From Chitinophagaceae bacterium (GTDB taxonomy: Bacteria > Bacteroidota > Bacteroidia > Chitinophagales > Chitinophagaceae), in NCBI GenBank assembly GCA_023957155.1, contig JAMLHK010000006.1:62001-126000 (forward strand): 64,000 bases of DNA, read 5' to 3'. Both the position numbers and the translations under genes were made by a program. Of this stretch, positions 50,003 to 58,690 are shown in pieces. Every line of letters starts with the position of its first letter. Positions within the stretch are counted from its first letter, which is position 1. The notes beneath the pieces are model-generated. The model was not told the DNA's origin. It saw nothing but the letters and a program-made list of their open reading frames with translations, and made no database searches.

Positions 50003-51958
50003 ATGAAACATGTAATTCTTTTCAGCGTGGTTATCCTTGTGGCTTTAATGGCGTTTTTACCTAAGGCTGATCTTATGGTAAAAGGTAATGTGACCGGCAG
50101 CTCGGGTGCTGCACTTCCCGGTGTATCGGTTACGGAAAAAGGTACCCCAAATATTACGCAAACGGATAGCAAAGGAAATTTTATGATTACCGTTTCCAAT
50201 GCCAATGCCATATTGGTGTTTTCATCGGTAGGATTTGTTGACCGGGAGGTGAAGGTAGCCGGTAAAGCTATGCTTAACGTAACCCTGTCTGAACTAACTG
50301 CAGAACAGGAGGAAGTAGTCGTTACCGGGACTGGTATAGCCCACAGCAAAAGTATAAGAGGAGCTATGACAGCCCCATCGGCAGGGGATATGACCGGCCG
50401 GGTGGCAGGCGTAGTGATAAGAGGTAGCGCTTCTCCGGCGAGGAAACACAGATTATATGAGCGCAGCCGCTTATCTGAAAACCGGGTGACTTTTATGAAT
50501 ACTGAAGATTATGACGGCATTGCAGAGAATCGTTTTCTTTCGGTAAAGGATAATCCTTTGTCTACTTTTTCCATAGATGTGGATGCTGCTTCCTATAGCA
50601 ATGTCAGGCGTTACCTGAACAGCGGACAGTTACCACCGGCAGGAGCCGTTCGTACGGAAGAGCTGATCAATTATTTTCATTATGATTATCCGCAGCCTGC
50701 AGGTAATACACCCTTTGCTGTTCATACCGAGATATCTGATGCTCCCTGGAACAAAGACCATCGCCTGTTATTGGTGAGCCTGCAGGGAAAGAAAATAGCT
50801 GCAGGAAATATCCCGGCTTCTAATCTGGTTTTTTTGATTGATGTATCCGGATCAATGGAAGATGAGAATAAGCTGCCTTTAGTAAAGCAATCCATGAAAT
50901 TACTGACCGACCAGTTGAGGGAGCAGGACCGGGTGGCGATAGTGGTTTATGCCGGTACTGCGGGATTGGTGCTGCCTTCTACAAGCGGGGAAAATACACA
51001 AACTATAAAAGATGCTATAGACGGCTTAACAGCCGGTGGTTCTACCGCCGGTGGCGAAGGGATAAGGCTTGCTTACAAAATAGCCGGGCAGCATTTTGTT
51101 CAGGGAGGTAATAACCGGGTTATTTTATGTACGGATGGCGACTTTAATGTAGGCGTTAGCAGTGATGCTGAAATGGAAAAGCTGATTGAGCAGGAAAGGA
51201 AAAGCGGCGTGTTCTTAACCGTATTGGGGTATGGCATGGGTAATTACAAAGACAATAAAATGCAGAAGCTGGCTAACAAGGGAAATGGAAATCACGCTTA
51301 TATTGATAACCTGGGAGAAGCCAAAAAAGTATTGGTGCATGAATTTGGAGGTACTTTATTTACCATCGCCCAGGATGTGAAATTGCAGGTGGAATTTAAT
51401 CCTGCTAAAGTGCAGGCTTACCGTTTAATCGGTTATGAAAACCGGATGTTGAATAAAGAAGATTTTAACAACGATAAAAAAGATGCCGGCGAGCTGGGTA
51501 GCGGGCATACCGTTACGGCGTTGTATGAGGTGATACCCGCAGGCGTAAAAAGCCGTTTTATTGAACAGGTGGATCCGCTGAAATACCAGCCTGAAAAGAA
51601 CAGGGCGGGTGATTATGGTTCGCCTGAGCTGATGACGATAAAGGTCCGGTTTAAAGAACCTAACGGGGAAAAGAGTAAGCTGGAAGTATACCCGGTTATT
51701 GATAAACATACCGCATTAGTCCATACCTCCGATAATTTTCGGTTTGCTGCCGCAGTGGCTGAATTTGGAATGTTACTCGTTCAATCTGAATTTATACAGC
51801 AGTCTTCATATAATAACGTGCTGGCCTTAGCCGGATCTGCGCTTGGTACCGACCCCGAAGGATATCGTAAAGGTTTCTTAGCGTTGGTGAGGAAGGCGGG
51901 AAGCCTGGCTAAGGCAGAAAAGCAAAGAGGAGAAGATGATATTGCCGGGCGGGAATAG
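50003..51958 (+). CDS. Exported VWA-domain protein with carboxypeptidase-like and plug-like N-terminus (YfbK type)
   Basis: A 651-residue protein. Signal peptide to about residue 20; a carboxypeptidase-regulatory-like domain (VKGNVTGSSGAALPGVSVTE, about 24-95); then EEVVVTGTGIA and MTGRVAGVVIRG (about 110-140), which look like the start of a SusC/TonB-receptor plug but without a barrel. The YfbK-type part follows: NPLSTFSIDVDAASYSNVRR, a VWA domain with metal site DVSGSM (residues 280-285), and a DUF3520-like C-terminus. Probably a periplasmic or surface binding protein of unknown partner. Divergent from the sigma/anti-sigma pair, which carries the same carboxypeptidase-like fold. Confidence 0.8.
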   Translation: MKHVILFSVVILVALMAFLPKADLMVKGNVTGSSGAALPGVSVTEKGTPNITQTDSKGNFMITVSNANAILVFSSVGFVDREVKVAGKAMLNVTLSELTAEQEEVVVTGTGIAHSKSIRGAMTAPSAGDMTGRVAGVVIRGSASPARKHRLYERSRLSENRVTFMNTEDYDGIAENRFLSVKDNPLSTFSIDVDAASYSNVRRYLNSGQLPPAGAVRTEELINYFHYDYPQPAGNTPFAVHTEISDAPWNKDHRLLLVSLQGKKIAAGNIPASNLVFLIDVSGSMEDENKLPLVKQSMKLLTDQLREQDRVAIVVYAGTAGLVLPSTSGENTQTIKDAIDGLTAGGSTAGGEGIRLAYKIAGQHFVQGGNNRVILCTDGDFNVGVSSDAEMEKLIEQERKSGVFLTVLGYGMGNYKDNKMQKLANKGNGNHAYIDNLGEAKKVLVHEFGGTLFTIAQDVKLQVEFNPAKVQAYRLIGYENRMLNKEDFNNDKKDAGELGSGHTVTALYEVIPAGVKSRFIEQVDPLKYQPEKNRAGDYGSPELMTIKVRFKEPNGEKSKLEVYPVIDKHTALVHTSDNFRFAAAVAEFGMLLVQSEFIQQSSYNNVLALAGSALGTDPEGYRKGFLALVRKAGSLAKAEKQRGEDDIAGRE

Positions 51959-51975
51959 AAAATAGTTAAGCGGAG

Positions 51976-52019
51976 AAGTATAGCATATACTATCGGGTCA
52001 GTGATATGCTATACTTTTT
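51976..52019 (+). terminator. Strong terminator after the VWA gene
   Basis: AGTATAGCATAT (51977-51988) pairs perfectly with ATATGCTATACT (52004-52015), one further A-T pair outside, followed by five T. Confidence 0.88.
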
Positions 52020-52090
52020 CTGTATAATATTAATGATGAAAAATATTCATAAGAATGCCGTTAAATTTGTTCCTGTTACACTAACTATGC

Positions 52091-53047
52091 ATGATGAAGA
52101 TAGACCGGTTTCTATTGGCCCTGTGTTTGGCAGTTGTGCTTGCATGGTTTTTCCCGTATATGGGATCTGCACAGAGTCGTATCCCGCTTGACGCTATCTG
52201 TAGTATCGGTATCGCGCTGATCTTTTTCTTTTATGGGGTAAAGCTTAGCCCGGAAAAAATTAAATCAGGATTAAAAAACTGGAAACTGCATATTGTTATC
52301 CAGGCGGCTACTTTTATTATCTGTCCTTTGCTGGTATTGATTTTCTACCCTTTTATACAAAATGAGCAGCAGGAAATGATGTGGCTTTCTGTTTTCTTCC
52401 TGGCCTCGTTACCATCTACCGTTTCTTCTTCGGTTGTTATGGTGTCGCTGGCTAAGGGTAACCTGCCGGCGGCTATTTTTAATGCCAGCATATCGGGGCT
52501 TATCGGTATTGTATTAACACCATTGTGGATGGGTTTGTTTTTGAAACAGCAAACGGAGATTGATTTCCTACAGGTATATTCCGGGTTAATGGTTGAAATT
52601 ATCCTACCTGTAATTGCAGGATTGGGCGTCCAGCGATTTCTCGGGAACTACGCTCAACGGTATAGTAAACAACTTACCATATTTGACAGGAGCGTAATTG
52701 TATTAATTATGTATAAAAGCTTTGCCAGGTCGTTTTCTGAAGGTATTTTCTCCGGTATTCAATGGAGCGACCTCGGATTAATGGGTGTCATTACGATAAT
52801 ATTGTTTTTTGGATTATATGCTATTATTTATTTACTAAGCAGGCTGCTTGCCTTCAATAGGGAAGACCGGATCACGGCTTTGTTTTGTGGTTCAAAAAAA
52901 TCTTTGGTGCATGGTACCGTATTCTCAAAAGTATTGTTTAGCAATGCATCTTTTGCAGGGTTCATGCTGTTACCGTTAATGCTGTTTCATGCTTTCCAGA
53001 TATTTGTTATAAGCTATATCGCCGGGCGGTTTGCACAAAAGCAGTGA
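52091..53047 (+). CDS. Bile acid:sodium symporter family (SBF-like) transporter
   Basis: A 318-residue membrane protein with about nine helices, of the YfeH/SBF-like branch of the BASS fold. It shows LDAICSIGIALIFFFYGVKLSPEKIKSGLKNWKLH, SLPSTVSSSVVMVSLAKGNL (the unwound-helix region) and ALFCGSKKSLVHGTVFSKVLF late. Bile acids are unlikely as substrate in this organism; organic anions or divalent ions are alternatives. The ATG pair at 52091/52094 gives the usual MxxDxF-like start. Single-gene unit after the strong terminator. Confidence 0.85.
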   Translation: MMKIDRFLLALCLAVVLAWFFPYMGSAQSRIPLDAICSIGIALIFFFYGVKLSPEKIKSGLKNWKLHIVIQAATFIICPLLVLIFYPFIQNEQQEMMWLSVFFLASLPSTVSSSVVMVSLAKGNLPAAIFNASISGLIGIVLTPLWMGLFLKQQTEIDFLQVYSGLMVEIILPVIAGLGVQRFLGNYAQRYSKQLTIFDRSVIVLIMYKSFARSFSEGIFSGIQWSDLGLMGVITIILFFGLYAIIYLLSRLLAFNREDRITALFCGSKKSLVHGTVFSKVLFSNASFAGFMLLPLMLFHAFQIFVISYIAGRFAQKQ

Positions 53048-53063
53048 TGTGTGGTGTGTGTGC

Positions 53064-53831
53064 TTATCCTTTACCGGTTACCCGGTACATCAGGCTGCCG
53101 ATGATTTCCCTTAAGTACATATCCCATATCTTAAGTGCATTAGCCGAAGGAATAAAATAACCGGTAAAGATCATGCCGTCAGGCGGCTGAACGGAGAAGG
53201 CAGCCGGGTAGGGGGTAACGGTTAGTCCTGCTTTAGTAAAAGCTCTTTTTGCCCGGGGGATGTGTATGGCAGAAGTAATGAGAAGATAGGGCGGGGGAAG
53301 CTGTAATGAGTCAATGATTGTTTTAGCAAAGGCGGCGTTTTCGGCTGTGTTCCGTGAATTCCGGTCCAAAGCGATAGCCTCCCCGGGAATATCCATAGCC
53401 ATAAGTTGTTCCCGGATAAAATCCCCTTCCCTGAAGCTGTCCCGGTTAAAAACCGTACCGTCCCCCGCTGCAATAATTATTTTTTGGATGTGCCCCGTTT
53501 TATATAGTAGCGCGGTTTGTATAAACCGGTCGCTTTGTTCGCTGAAATAGGTTTGCTGATCCGTCTTGTTCTTTCCGGCAAAGCCGCCCAGCACGATCCC
53601 GGCGCTGTAATTATCATTTGCTCCGAGCGTTACTTTTTCAGGCTGGTAGCTAAGGACAAGCTTATTAATAATAAACGGGTTGGTAAAGAACAGCAGCATG
53701 ATGACCCCGGCTGTATAATACTTTTTTTTCCTGCTGTCTGTTTTACTGAACCATCCGCATAAAAAAACAAGGATGATCCATAGTACGGGCTTTAGTAATT
53801 CAATGACTAATTTAGAGATAATGAACATCAT
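53064..53831 (-). CDS. YdcF/ElyC family protein (DUF218)
   Basis: A 255-residue protein: two N-terminal membrane segments (about 4-25 and 33-50), then a DUF218 domain with GIVLGGFAGKN, IIIAAGDGTVFN, DRNSRNTAENAAFAKT and LLITSAIHIPRAKRAFTKAGL. Related ElyC/SanA proteins act on envelope integrity and undecaprenyl-phosphate use in E. coli; the reaction is unknown. ATG pair at 53831/53828. Convergent with the BASS gene. Confidence 0.85.
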   Translation of the reverse strand: MMFIISKLVIELLKPVLWIILVFLCGWFSKTDSRKKKYYTAGVIMLLFFTNPFIINKLVLSYQPEKVTLGANDNYSAGIVLGGFAGKNKTDQQTYFSEQSDRFIQTALLYKTGHIQKIIIAAGDGTVFNRDSFREGDFIREQLMAMDIPGEAIALDRNSRNTAENAAFAKTIIDSLQLPPPYLLITSAIHIPRAKRAFTKAGLTVTPYPAAFSVQPPDGMIFTGYFIPSANALKIWDMYLREIIGSLMYRVTGKG

Positions 53832-53845
53832 ACTTTAGTTCGGTG

Positions 53846-54090
53846 CTTGGCGTTCAGGCGGGATTTTACTGCTAACCTAAATACGAAGCCGGCACTTCAA
53901 ATTTAGCAAAAACTTTCATACGAGGCACTAAAGGATATATTTCAAATTCTCGCTTCGTACGCGGTATTCCGGTCGGTGAGACACCGACCGGTAGTGGGTT
54001 CTACAGGTGGGTGCCTGCCTGACCGGTAGGCACCCACCCGCCTGCGAAAATTTGAAATACACCCGGCACTAAACCCCGCCTGGCGCTCAA
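53846..54090. repeat. Intergenic palindromic element with two perfect hairpins
   Basis: A 290-bp gene-free gap (53832-54121). It contains CCGGTCGGTG-AGA-CACCGACCGG (53969-53991, 10-bp stem) and GGTGGGTGCCT..AGGCACCCACC (54006-54016 with 54028-54038, 11-bp stem). Imperfect terminal inverted repeats with CAGGCGGGRTTT cores lie near 53855 and 54082. Variants of GGCACT and TTCAAATT recur several times on both sides. No open frame. It resembles a dispersed non-autonomous palindromic repeat (MITE-like) or paired terminators. Confidence 0.55.
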
Positions 54091-54121
54091 CTCCCGGTAG
54101 TGGTTTCGGATATTGCTCCTG

Positions 54122-55000
54122 TCAATCTTCCAGGTACCCAAACTTTCCTTTATTGAAATCGTCAAAGGCCTGCATTAATTCTTGTTTTGAGTTCATCACA
54201 AAAGGCCCGTGTGCCGCGATAGGTTCATTTATAGGTTCACCGCTCAGGATTAAAACGATGGCATCATTGGTCGCTTCTATCGTAAACACTTCACCATCGT
54301 TTGCCATTAATACAAAATGATCTGTAGGAGCTTCTTCTGTACTGTTTACTTTAATATCTCCTTCGATAACTAATAATGCAGTATTGTAATTATTGGGAAA
54401 ACTAAAGTTTGCAGTTGCTCCTTTTTTCAATTTGGCATTAAACAGGTGTAAGGGCGTAAACGTAGAAGCGCTCCCTTTAAGCCCTTCATATTCACCCGCA
54501 ATGATTTCGATTTCGCCACTATTGTTTTCCAGTTTGTAGCGGCTCATTGCTGCATTTTCAATGGATTGGTACTTGGGTGTGCTCATTTTGTCTTTTGCAG
54601 GCAGGTTTATCCAAAGCTGTACCATTTGAAAATCGCCACCCTTCTTACTCCATTCTTTTTCGTGAAATTCTTTATGCAAAACACCGCTTGCCGCCGTCAT
54701 CCATTGTACATCGCCTTCTCCGATAATTCCGCCACCTCCGCCACTGTCGTGATGTTCTACTTTTCCTTTATAAGCAATGGTTACCGTTTCAAAACCACGA
54801 TGCGGATGCACGCCAACGCCCTTAGGTATTTCACTTGGCTCAAAATAATATCTTGAATTATAATCCATCATAATAACCGGATCCATACGCTGCATATCCA
54901 ACCTGTATGCGCTGGGTATAAAATTGTGTACCCTGAAGCCATCGCCTACAAAATGAGGTTCTCTTGGGCTGACTACTAATTCTACTGTTTTTGTTGCCAT
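54122..55000 (-). CDS. Pirin family protein
   Basis: A 292-residue bicupin of the pirin/YhhW family. The metal-binding cupin motif is GVHPHRGFETVTIAYKGKVEHHDS (His, His, His, and a later Glu in the FHEKEW segment). The second half has the pirin_C block. Relatives have quercetin dioxygenase activity or act as redox-sensitive partners of regulators. It lies 66 bp downstream of a Crp/Fnr-type regulator gene on the same strand, a pairing suggesting control by it. ATG 55000. Confidence 0.9.
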   Translation of the reverse strand: MATKTVELVVSPREPHFVGDGFRVHNFIPSAYRLDMQRMDPVIMMDYNSRYYFEPSEIPKGVGVHPHRGFETVTIAYKGKVEHHDSGGGGGIIGEGDVQWMTAASGVLHKEFHEKEWSKKGGDFQMVQLWINLPAKDKMSTPKYQSIENAAMSRYKLENNSGEIEIIAGEYEGLKGSASTFTPLHLFNAKLKKGATANFSFPNNYNTALLVIEGDIKVNSTEEAPTDHFVLMANDGEVFTIEATNDAIVLILSGEPINEPIAAHGPFVMNSKQELMQAFDDFNKGKFGYLED

Positions 55001-55066
55001 TTGATTAGATTTTATGACACAAAATTAGCCCTGCTTTACAGTCCGTACATTGACCTATGGTAAGAA

Positions 55067-55660
55067 TTATTTTTTGTGATTTTTTCCTGCTAACTCCTTT
55101 CGTACCCTGCTTAAGCTTTCGGGTGTAATTCCCAAATAGGAAGCAATCAATATCTGTGGTACGCGGAGTGTCAGGTCGGGATAAATTTTAGTGAAATATA
55201 AATATCTTTCTTCTGCTGTGGCGCTTTGTAATTGTGTGATCCGTCTTTGTAAATGCCTGATGTGATTGTGAAGCAGCTTATTGTTAAATGCTAAAAATGC
55301 AGCATCTGTTTTTGCAAGTTCGAGTAACAGTGTTTCCGCAACCAAAAAAACGGTTGTGTATTCTAATGCCTGTATAAAATAAGTCGAAGGCTGATTAAAG
55401 TAAACACTTTCCCTGTCTGACATAAACCAATTTTCGGGAGCAAACTGAATGATATGTTCTTTGCCTTTGTCATCTATTGAAAATTGGCGCAGCAACCCGT
55501 TTTCAACAAAAAAAGAATATTCGCATTTTTCTCCCTGTCTTAATAAAAAATCTCCCTTTTTATATTGCCTGATTGCACAATGAGAAAGGAGCTGGTCAAT
55601 TATTGATTTGTCAGCACCAATATTGGAAGTGAGGTATGTTGTTAGTCTGAAATTGTTCAT
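55067..55660 (-). CDS. Crp/Fnr-family transcription regulator
   Basis: A 197-residue regulator. The N-terminal cyclic-nucleotide-binding-like barrel (about 20-130) contains YKKGDFLLRQGEKCEYSFFVENGLLR and a dimer helix; the C-terminal winged helix has RVPQILIASYLGITPESLSRVRKEL. Cysteines for an iron-sulfur cluster are not arranged as in Fnr, and the arginine-serine pair for cAMP is not clear, so the ligand is unknown. Upstream of pirin, which is probably its target. Confidence 0.85.
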   Translation of the reverse strand: MNNFRLTTYLTSNIGADKSIIDQLLSHCAIRQYKKGDFLLRQGEKCEYSFFVENGLLRQFSIDDKGKEHIIQFAPENWFMSDRESVYFNQPSTYFIQALEYTTVFLVAETLLLELAKTDAAFLAFNNKLLHNHIRHLQRRITQLQSATAEERYLYFTKIYPDLTLRVPQILIASYLGITPESLSRVRKELAGKNHKK

Positions 55661-55805
55661 TATGTAGCGTGTCTTTTACCATTACCACCAACAAGATACT
55701 ATACGACAGAATAAAGTCCAAAGGGACCTGAGGAGTTTGAAGGGGCGGGGTTTGTTGAGAGGAAATGTTATCCCTTATTTGCAGATACGGACTGCCGCTT
55801 CTATG

Positions 55806-56702
55806 TTACCGGCCAGACCGTTGGACTGCAGGAACTATTGTCTTGCTGCCCGGTGTGTACCGGTAAAACCCTTCCCCGCTTTTTACTCCCAGTTTTCCTG
55901 CGGCAACCATATTGATAAGTAAGGGACAGGGAGCATATTTAGGATTGCCAAATCCATCCTGTAATACCTGTAAAATACTCAGGCATACATCCAGCCCGAT
56001 GAAGTCTGCCAGTTGTAACGGTCCCATCGGGTGAGACATGCCGAGCTTCATTATGGTATCAATATCTTCAACACCTGCCACGCCTTCGTATAAACTATAT
56101 ATTGCTTCATTGATCATCGGCATCAGGATCCGGTTGGCAATAAAGCCGGGATAATCATTTACAATACAGGGCACTTTTTGCAAACGCCTGCTGACATCCA
56201 CCACTTCGTTGGTTATTTCCGGGGCTGTGGCGTATCCGTTAATTACTTCTACCAGCTTCATAACGGGCACCGGGTTCATGAAATGCATGCCGATTACTTT
56301 TTCGGGGCGTTGGGTGGCCGCAGCAATAGCGGTAATGGATATAGATGAAGTATTGCTGGCTAAAATAGATGCCGGAGGTGCAAGTTGATCTAACCGGGAG
56401 AAGAGGTTTAGCTTAACCGTTTTATTTTCTGTTGCAGCTTCTATGGCCAGGTCGGCATGACCTACTGCTGCTTCCAGTGATGTGGTGGTATGCAGGGCTG
56501 ATAACATCCTGTCTTTTGTTTCCCGGGTAATAATCCCTTTGTTGATCTGGCGATCCGCATTTCCGGAAATAGTATCAATAGCCTTTTTCAGTGCAGCTTC
56601 ATTAATATCTGTCAGGGTTACATTAAAATCATGTTGGGCAAATACGTGAGCGATCCCGTTGCCCATTGTACCTGCACCAATTACGGCAATGTTTTTTATC
56701 AT
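55806..56702 (-). CDS. 3-hydroxybutyryl-CoA dehydrogenase
   Basis: A 298-residue NAD(P)-dependent enzyme of the Hbd/PaaH type. Rossmann motif NIAVIGAGTMGNGIAHVFA at residues 3-21, catalytic segment GMHFMNPVPVMKLVEVI (His), NRILMPMINEAIYSLYEGVA and LGMSHPMGPLQLADFIGLD in the C-terminal domain. It oxidises or reduces short-chain 3-hydroxyacyl-CoA in butyrate, PHB or phenylacetate pathways. ATG 56702 chosen; a TTG two codons earlier is also in frame. No thiolase or crotonase is adjacent, so the pathway cannot be fixed. Confidence 0.9.
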   Translation of the reverse strand: MIKNIAVIGAGTMGNGIAHVFAQHDFNVTLTDINEAALKKAIDTISGNADRQINKGIITRETKDRMLSALHTTTSLEAAVGHADLAIEAATENKTVKLNLFSRLDQLAPPASILASNTSSISITAIAAATQRPEKVIGMHFMNPVPVMKLVEVINGYATAPEITNEVVDVSRRLQKVPCIVNDYPGFIANRILMPMINEAIYSLYEGVAGVEDIDTIMKLGMSHPMGPLQLADFIGLDVCLSILQVLQDGFGNPKYAPCPLLINMVAAGKLGVKSGEGFYRYTPGSKTIVPAVQRSGR

Positions 56703-56747
56703 AATCAAATATTATAGTGATAAAGCGGAACGGGAAAAATAAATGAG

Positions 56748-57389
56748 TTAGTTTTTCTTTTTAAAATCGCCTCTCTTCCAGGCCTTCACAAATTCATTCC
56801 AGGCAAAAGGATTAAATATATTCATAGGAGGCGCCTGTCCGCTGTAATAGTAACCCTGCGCGCTTTTATTCAGCATGTAGTTGGAGTTTTCTCTGCCATC
56901 ACGGGGTAAAGACCGGGCAAGGATCCTTCTTTTGGCTTCACTGGTATTTTGCCGGGCAATTTCTATACCGTCATCCGGCACCTCATTATTCACAAAATCA
57001 CGTTCAAATTGCTCCCGTGTGGGACGGGCTTTTATGATGGCAGTAGGAAGGTAAATGGTATCCTGGGCCAAAAGCTTAACCATGTTGAACTGGTTTCCTT
57101 CCAGGTTAGTTGGGATCTTGTCTGTTTCTGTCCGGTAGGTTACATGGCTGAACTGCACTTCGTCGCCTTTTAGTACCACAATTGAAAAAACACCCTGTTC
57201 ATTTGTAATGGTACCCCTGTTTTGCCCTTTTACCATCACGGTTACTCCGGGTATGCCCTTTAAGCTGTCGTGTGTCATTACAATACCATACAACTGTACA
57301 ACAGAATCTTTCAATGATTCAAATTGTGCTTTTGCGGCAAAAGGGGTCAGTAAAAGTGAAAAAAACAAATATGATATAAAATGTTTCAT
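56748..57389 (-). CDS. Exported carboxypeptidase-regulatory-like domain protein
   Basis: A 213-residue protein: signal peptide MKHFISYLFFSLLLTPFAAKAQ, then a carboxypeptidase-like beta sandwich (LYGIVMTHDSLKGIPGVTVMVKGQNRG, about 36-105) with the usual NEQGVFSIVV turn. A charged C-terminal part follows (PTREQFERDFVNNEVPDDG, QGYYYSGQAPPMNIFNPFAW). Function unknown; probably periplasmic and envelope-associated. ATG 57389 chosen because the signal peptide starts there. Confidence 0.75.
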   Translation of the reverse strand: MKHFISYLFFSLLLTPFAAKAQFESLKDSVVQLYGIVMTHDSLKGIPGVTVMVKGQNRGTITNEQGVFSIVVLKGDEVQFSHVTYRTETDKIPTNLEGNQFNMVKLLAQDTIYLPTAIIKARPTREQFERDFVNNEVPDDGIEIARQNTSEAKRRILARSLPRDGRENSNYMLNKSAQGYYYSGQAPPMNIFNPFAWNEFVKAWKRGDFKKKN

Positions 57390-57498
57390 CAATTGGTTTA
57401 ATGTGAAATGCAATAATACCCCAAAAACCCAATTTTGGCAATGAGTCCGGTAATTTAATTCGAATACAGTAAAAAACCAAAGTAAGCATTTATGGACT

Positions 57499-57506
57499 TA
57501 ACTTTG
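57499..57506 (+). promoter_or_regulatory. -7 element of the mrp promoter
   Basis: TAACTTTG matches TAnnTTTG, 34 bp before the ATG. No TTG at standard spacing. Confidence 0.5.
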
Positions 57507-57540
57507 CGTGGCAGTTTTTTTTTAACAAAAAGTTCGGTTC

Positions 57541-58635
57541 ATGAAAGAAAGTGATATACTTAAGGCGTTGGGAAATGTAATTGAGCCCGATTTAGGCAGG
57601 GATCTCGTAACCCTTAATATGGTAAAAGACATTGTAATAGAGGGAGATACTGTTTCTTTTACTGTTGTGCTGACTACCCCGGCATGCCCTTTAAAGGATA
57701 TGATTAAAAGCGCATGCATTAACGCGGTTCAGCTTATGGTCAATAAAAATGCGCGGGTAAATATAAAGTTTATTGCAAATACCAATAGTAACAGAAAAGA
57801 CAATAAGCATATTTTACCCGGAGTAAAGAATATTATAGCGGTGGTAAGCGGTAAAGGGGGTGTGGGTAAATCAACGGTTGCAGCTAACCTGGCTTTGGCA
57901 TTATCGGAAGGCGGCGCTGCCGTAGGGCTGATGGATGCCGATATCTATGGTCCCAGTATGCCCATTATGTTTGGTATACGTGGCGAAAGACCACAGATGA
58001 GGAAAGAGGGAGAAAAGGGGATTATTATTCCTATAGAAAAATTCGGTATTAAATTAATGAGTATCGGTTCGTTAGTTGATGAAAAACAGGCGATCGTATG
58101 GCGTGGTCCTATGGCAAGCAGCGCCATCCGCCAGTTTGTATCGGATGTGGACTGGGGAGAATTGGATTACCTGGTAATTGATATGCCTCCCGGTACCGGA
58201 GATATTCATTTAACCTTAGTGCAAACCACACCGGTAACCGGGGCCGTAGTGGTAACCACGCCACAGCCTGTGGCGTTGGCCGATGCAAAAAAAGCAATCG
58301 GTATGTTTAATCAGGCACAGATTAAAGTTCCGGTTATCGGGTTAGTGGAAAATATGAGCTGGTTTACGCCTGCCGAATTACCGGAAAATAAGTATTATAT
58401 CTTCGGGAAAGACGGAGGTAAAAAATTAGCGGAAGAATATGACGTGTTGTTTTTAGGCCAGATACCGCTGGTGCAGGGGATAAGGGAAGGAGGTGATATT
58501 GGTGTGCCGGTAATGGTGAGTGATGATGAGATCACGCGAAAGGCTTTTATGGAATTTGCCGGCAACGTAGCCAGGAGCGTGGCTATGCGCAATGCCAATA
58601 TAGAGGCTACCCGGGTGGTGGAAATTGTGGTGTAA
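57541..58635 (+). CDS. Mrp/ApbC-type ATPase, iron-sulfur carrier family, lacking the CxxC pair
   Basis: A 364-residue protein: DUF59/MIP18-like domain (about 1-80, with TTPACPLKDMI) then a deviant P-loop NTPase (VSGKGGVGKST at about 101-111, MDADIYGPSMP, VIDMPPGTGD, TPQPVALADA). ApbC relatives carry and transfer Fe-S clusters. In most bacteria a CxxC pair follows VENMS; here the segment reads VENMSWFTPAELPENKYYIF with no Cys, so cluster binding, if any, uses other residues. Own promoter -7 box at 57499. Length normal. Confidence 0.88.
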   Translation: MKESDILKALGNVIEPDLGRDLVTLNMVKDIVIEGDTVSFTVVLTTPACPLKDMIKSACINAVQLMVNKNARVNIKFIANTNSNRKDNKHILPGVKNIIAVVSGKGGVGKSTVAANLALALSEGGAAVGLMDADIYGPSMPIMFGIRGERPQMRKEGEKGIIIPIEKFGIKLMSIGSLVDEKQAIVWRGPMASSAIRQFVSDVDWGELDYLVIDMPPGTGDIHLTLVQTTPVTGAVVVTTPQPVALADAKKAIGMFNQAQIKVPVIGLVENMSWFTPAELPENKYYIFGKDGGKKLAEEYDVLFLGQIPLVQGIREGGDIGVPVMVSDDEITRKAFMEFAGNVARSVAMRNANIEATRVVEIVV

Positions 58636-58690
58636 TATATCACACGGATTCCTGCCGTACGGATTCTCCGGAATATAATGTTGGTATGGA

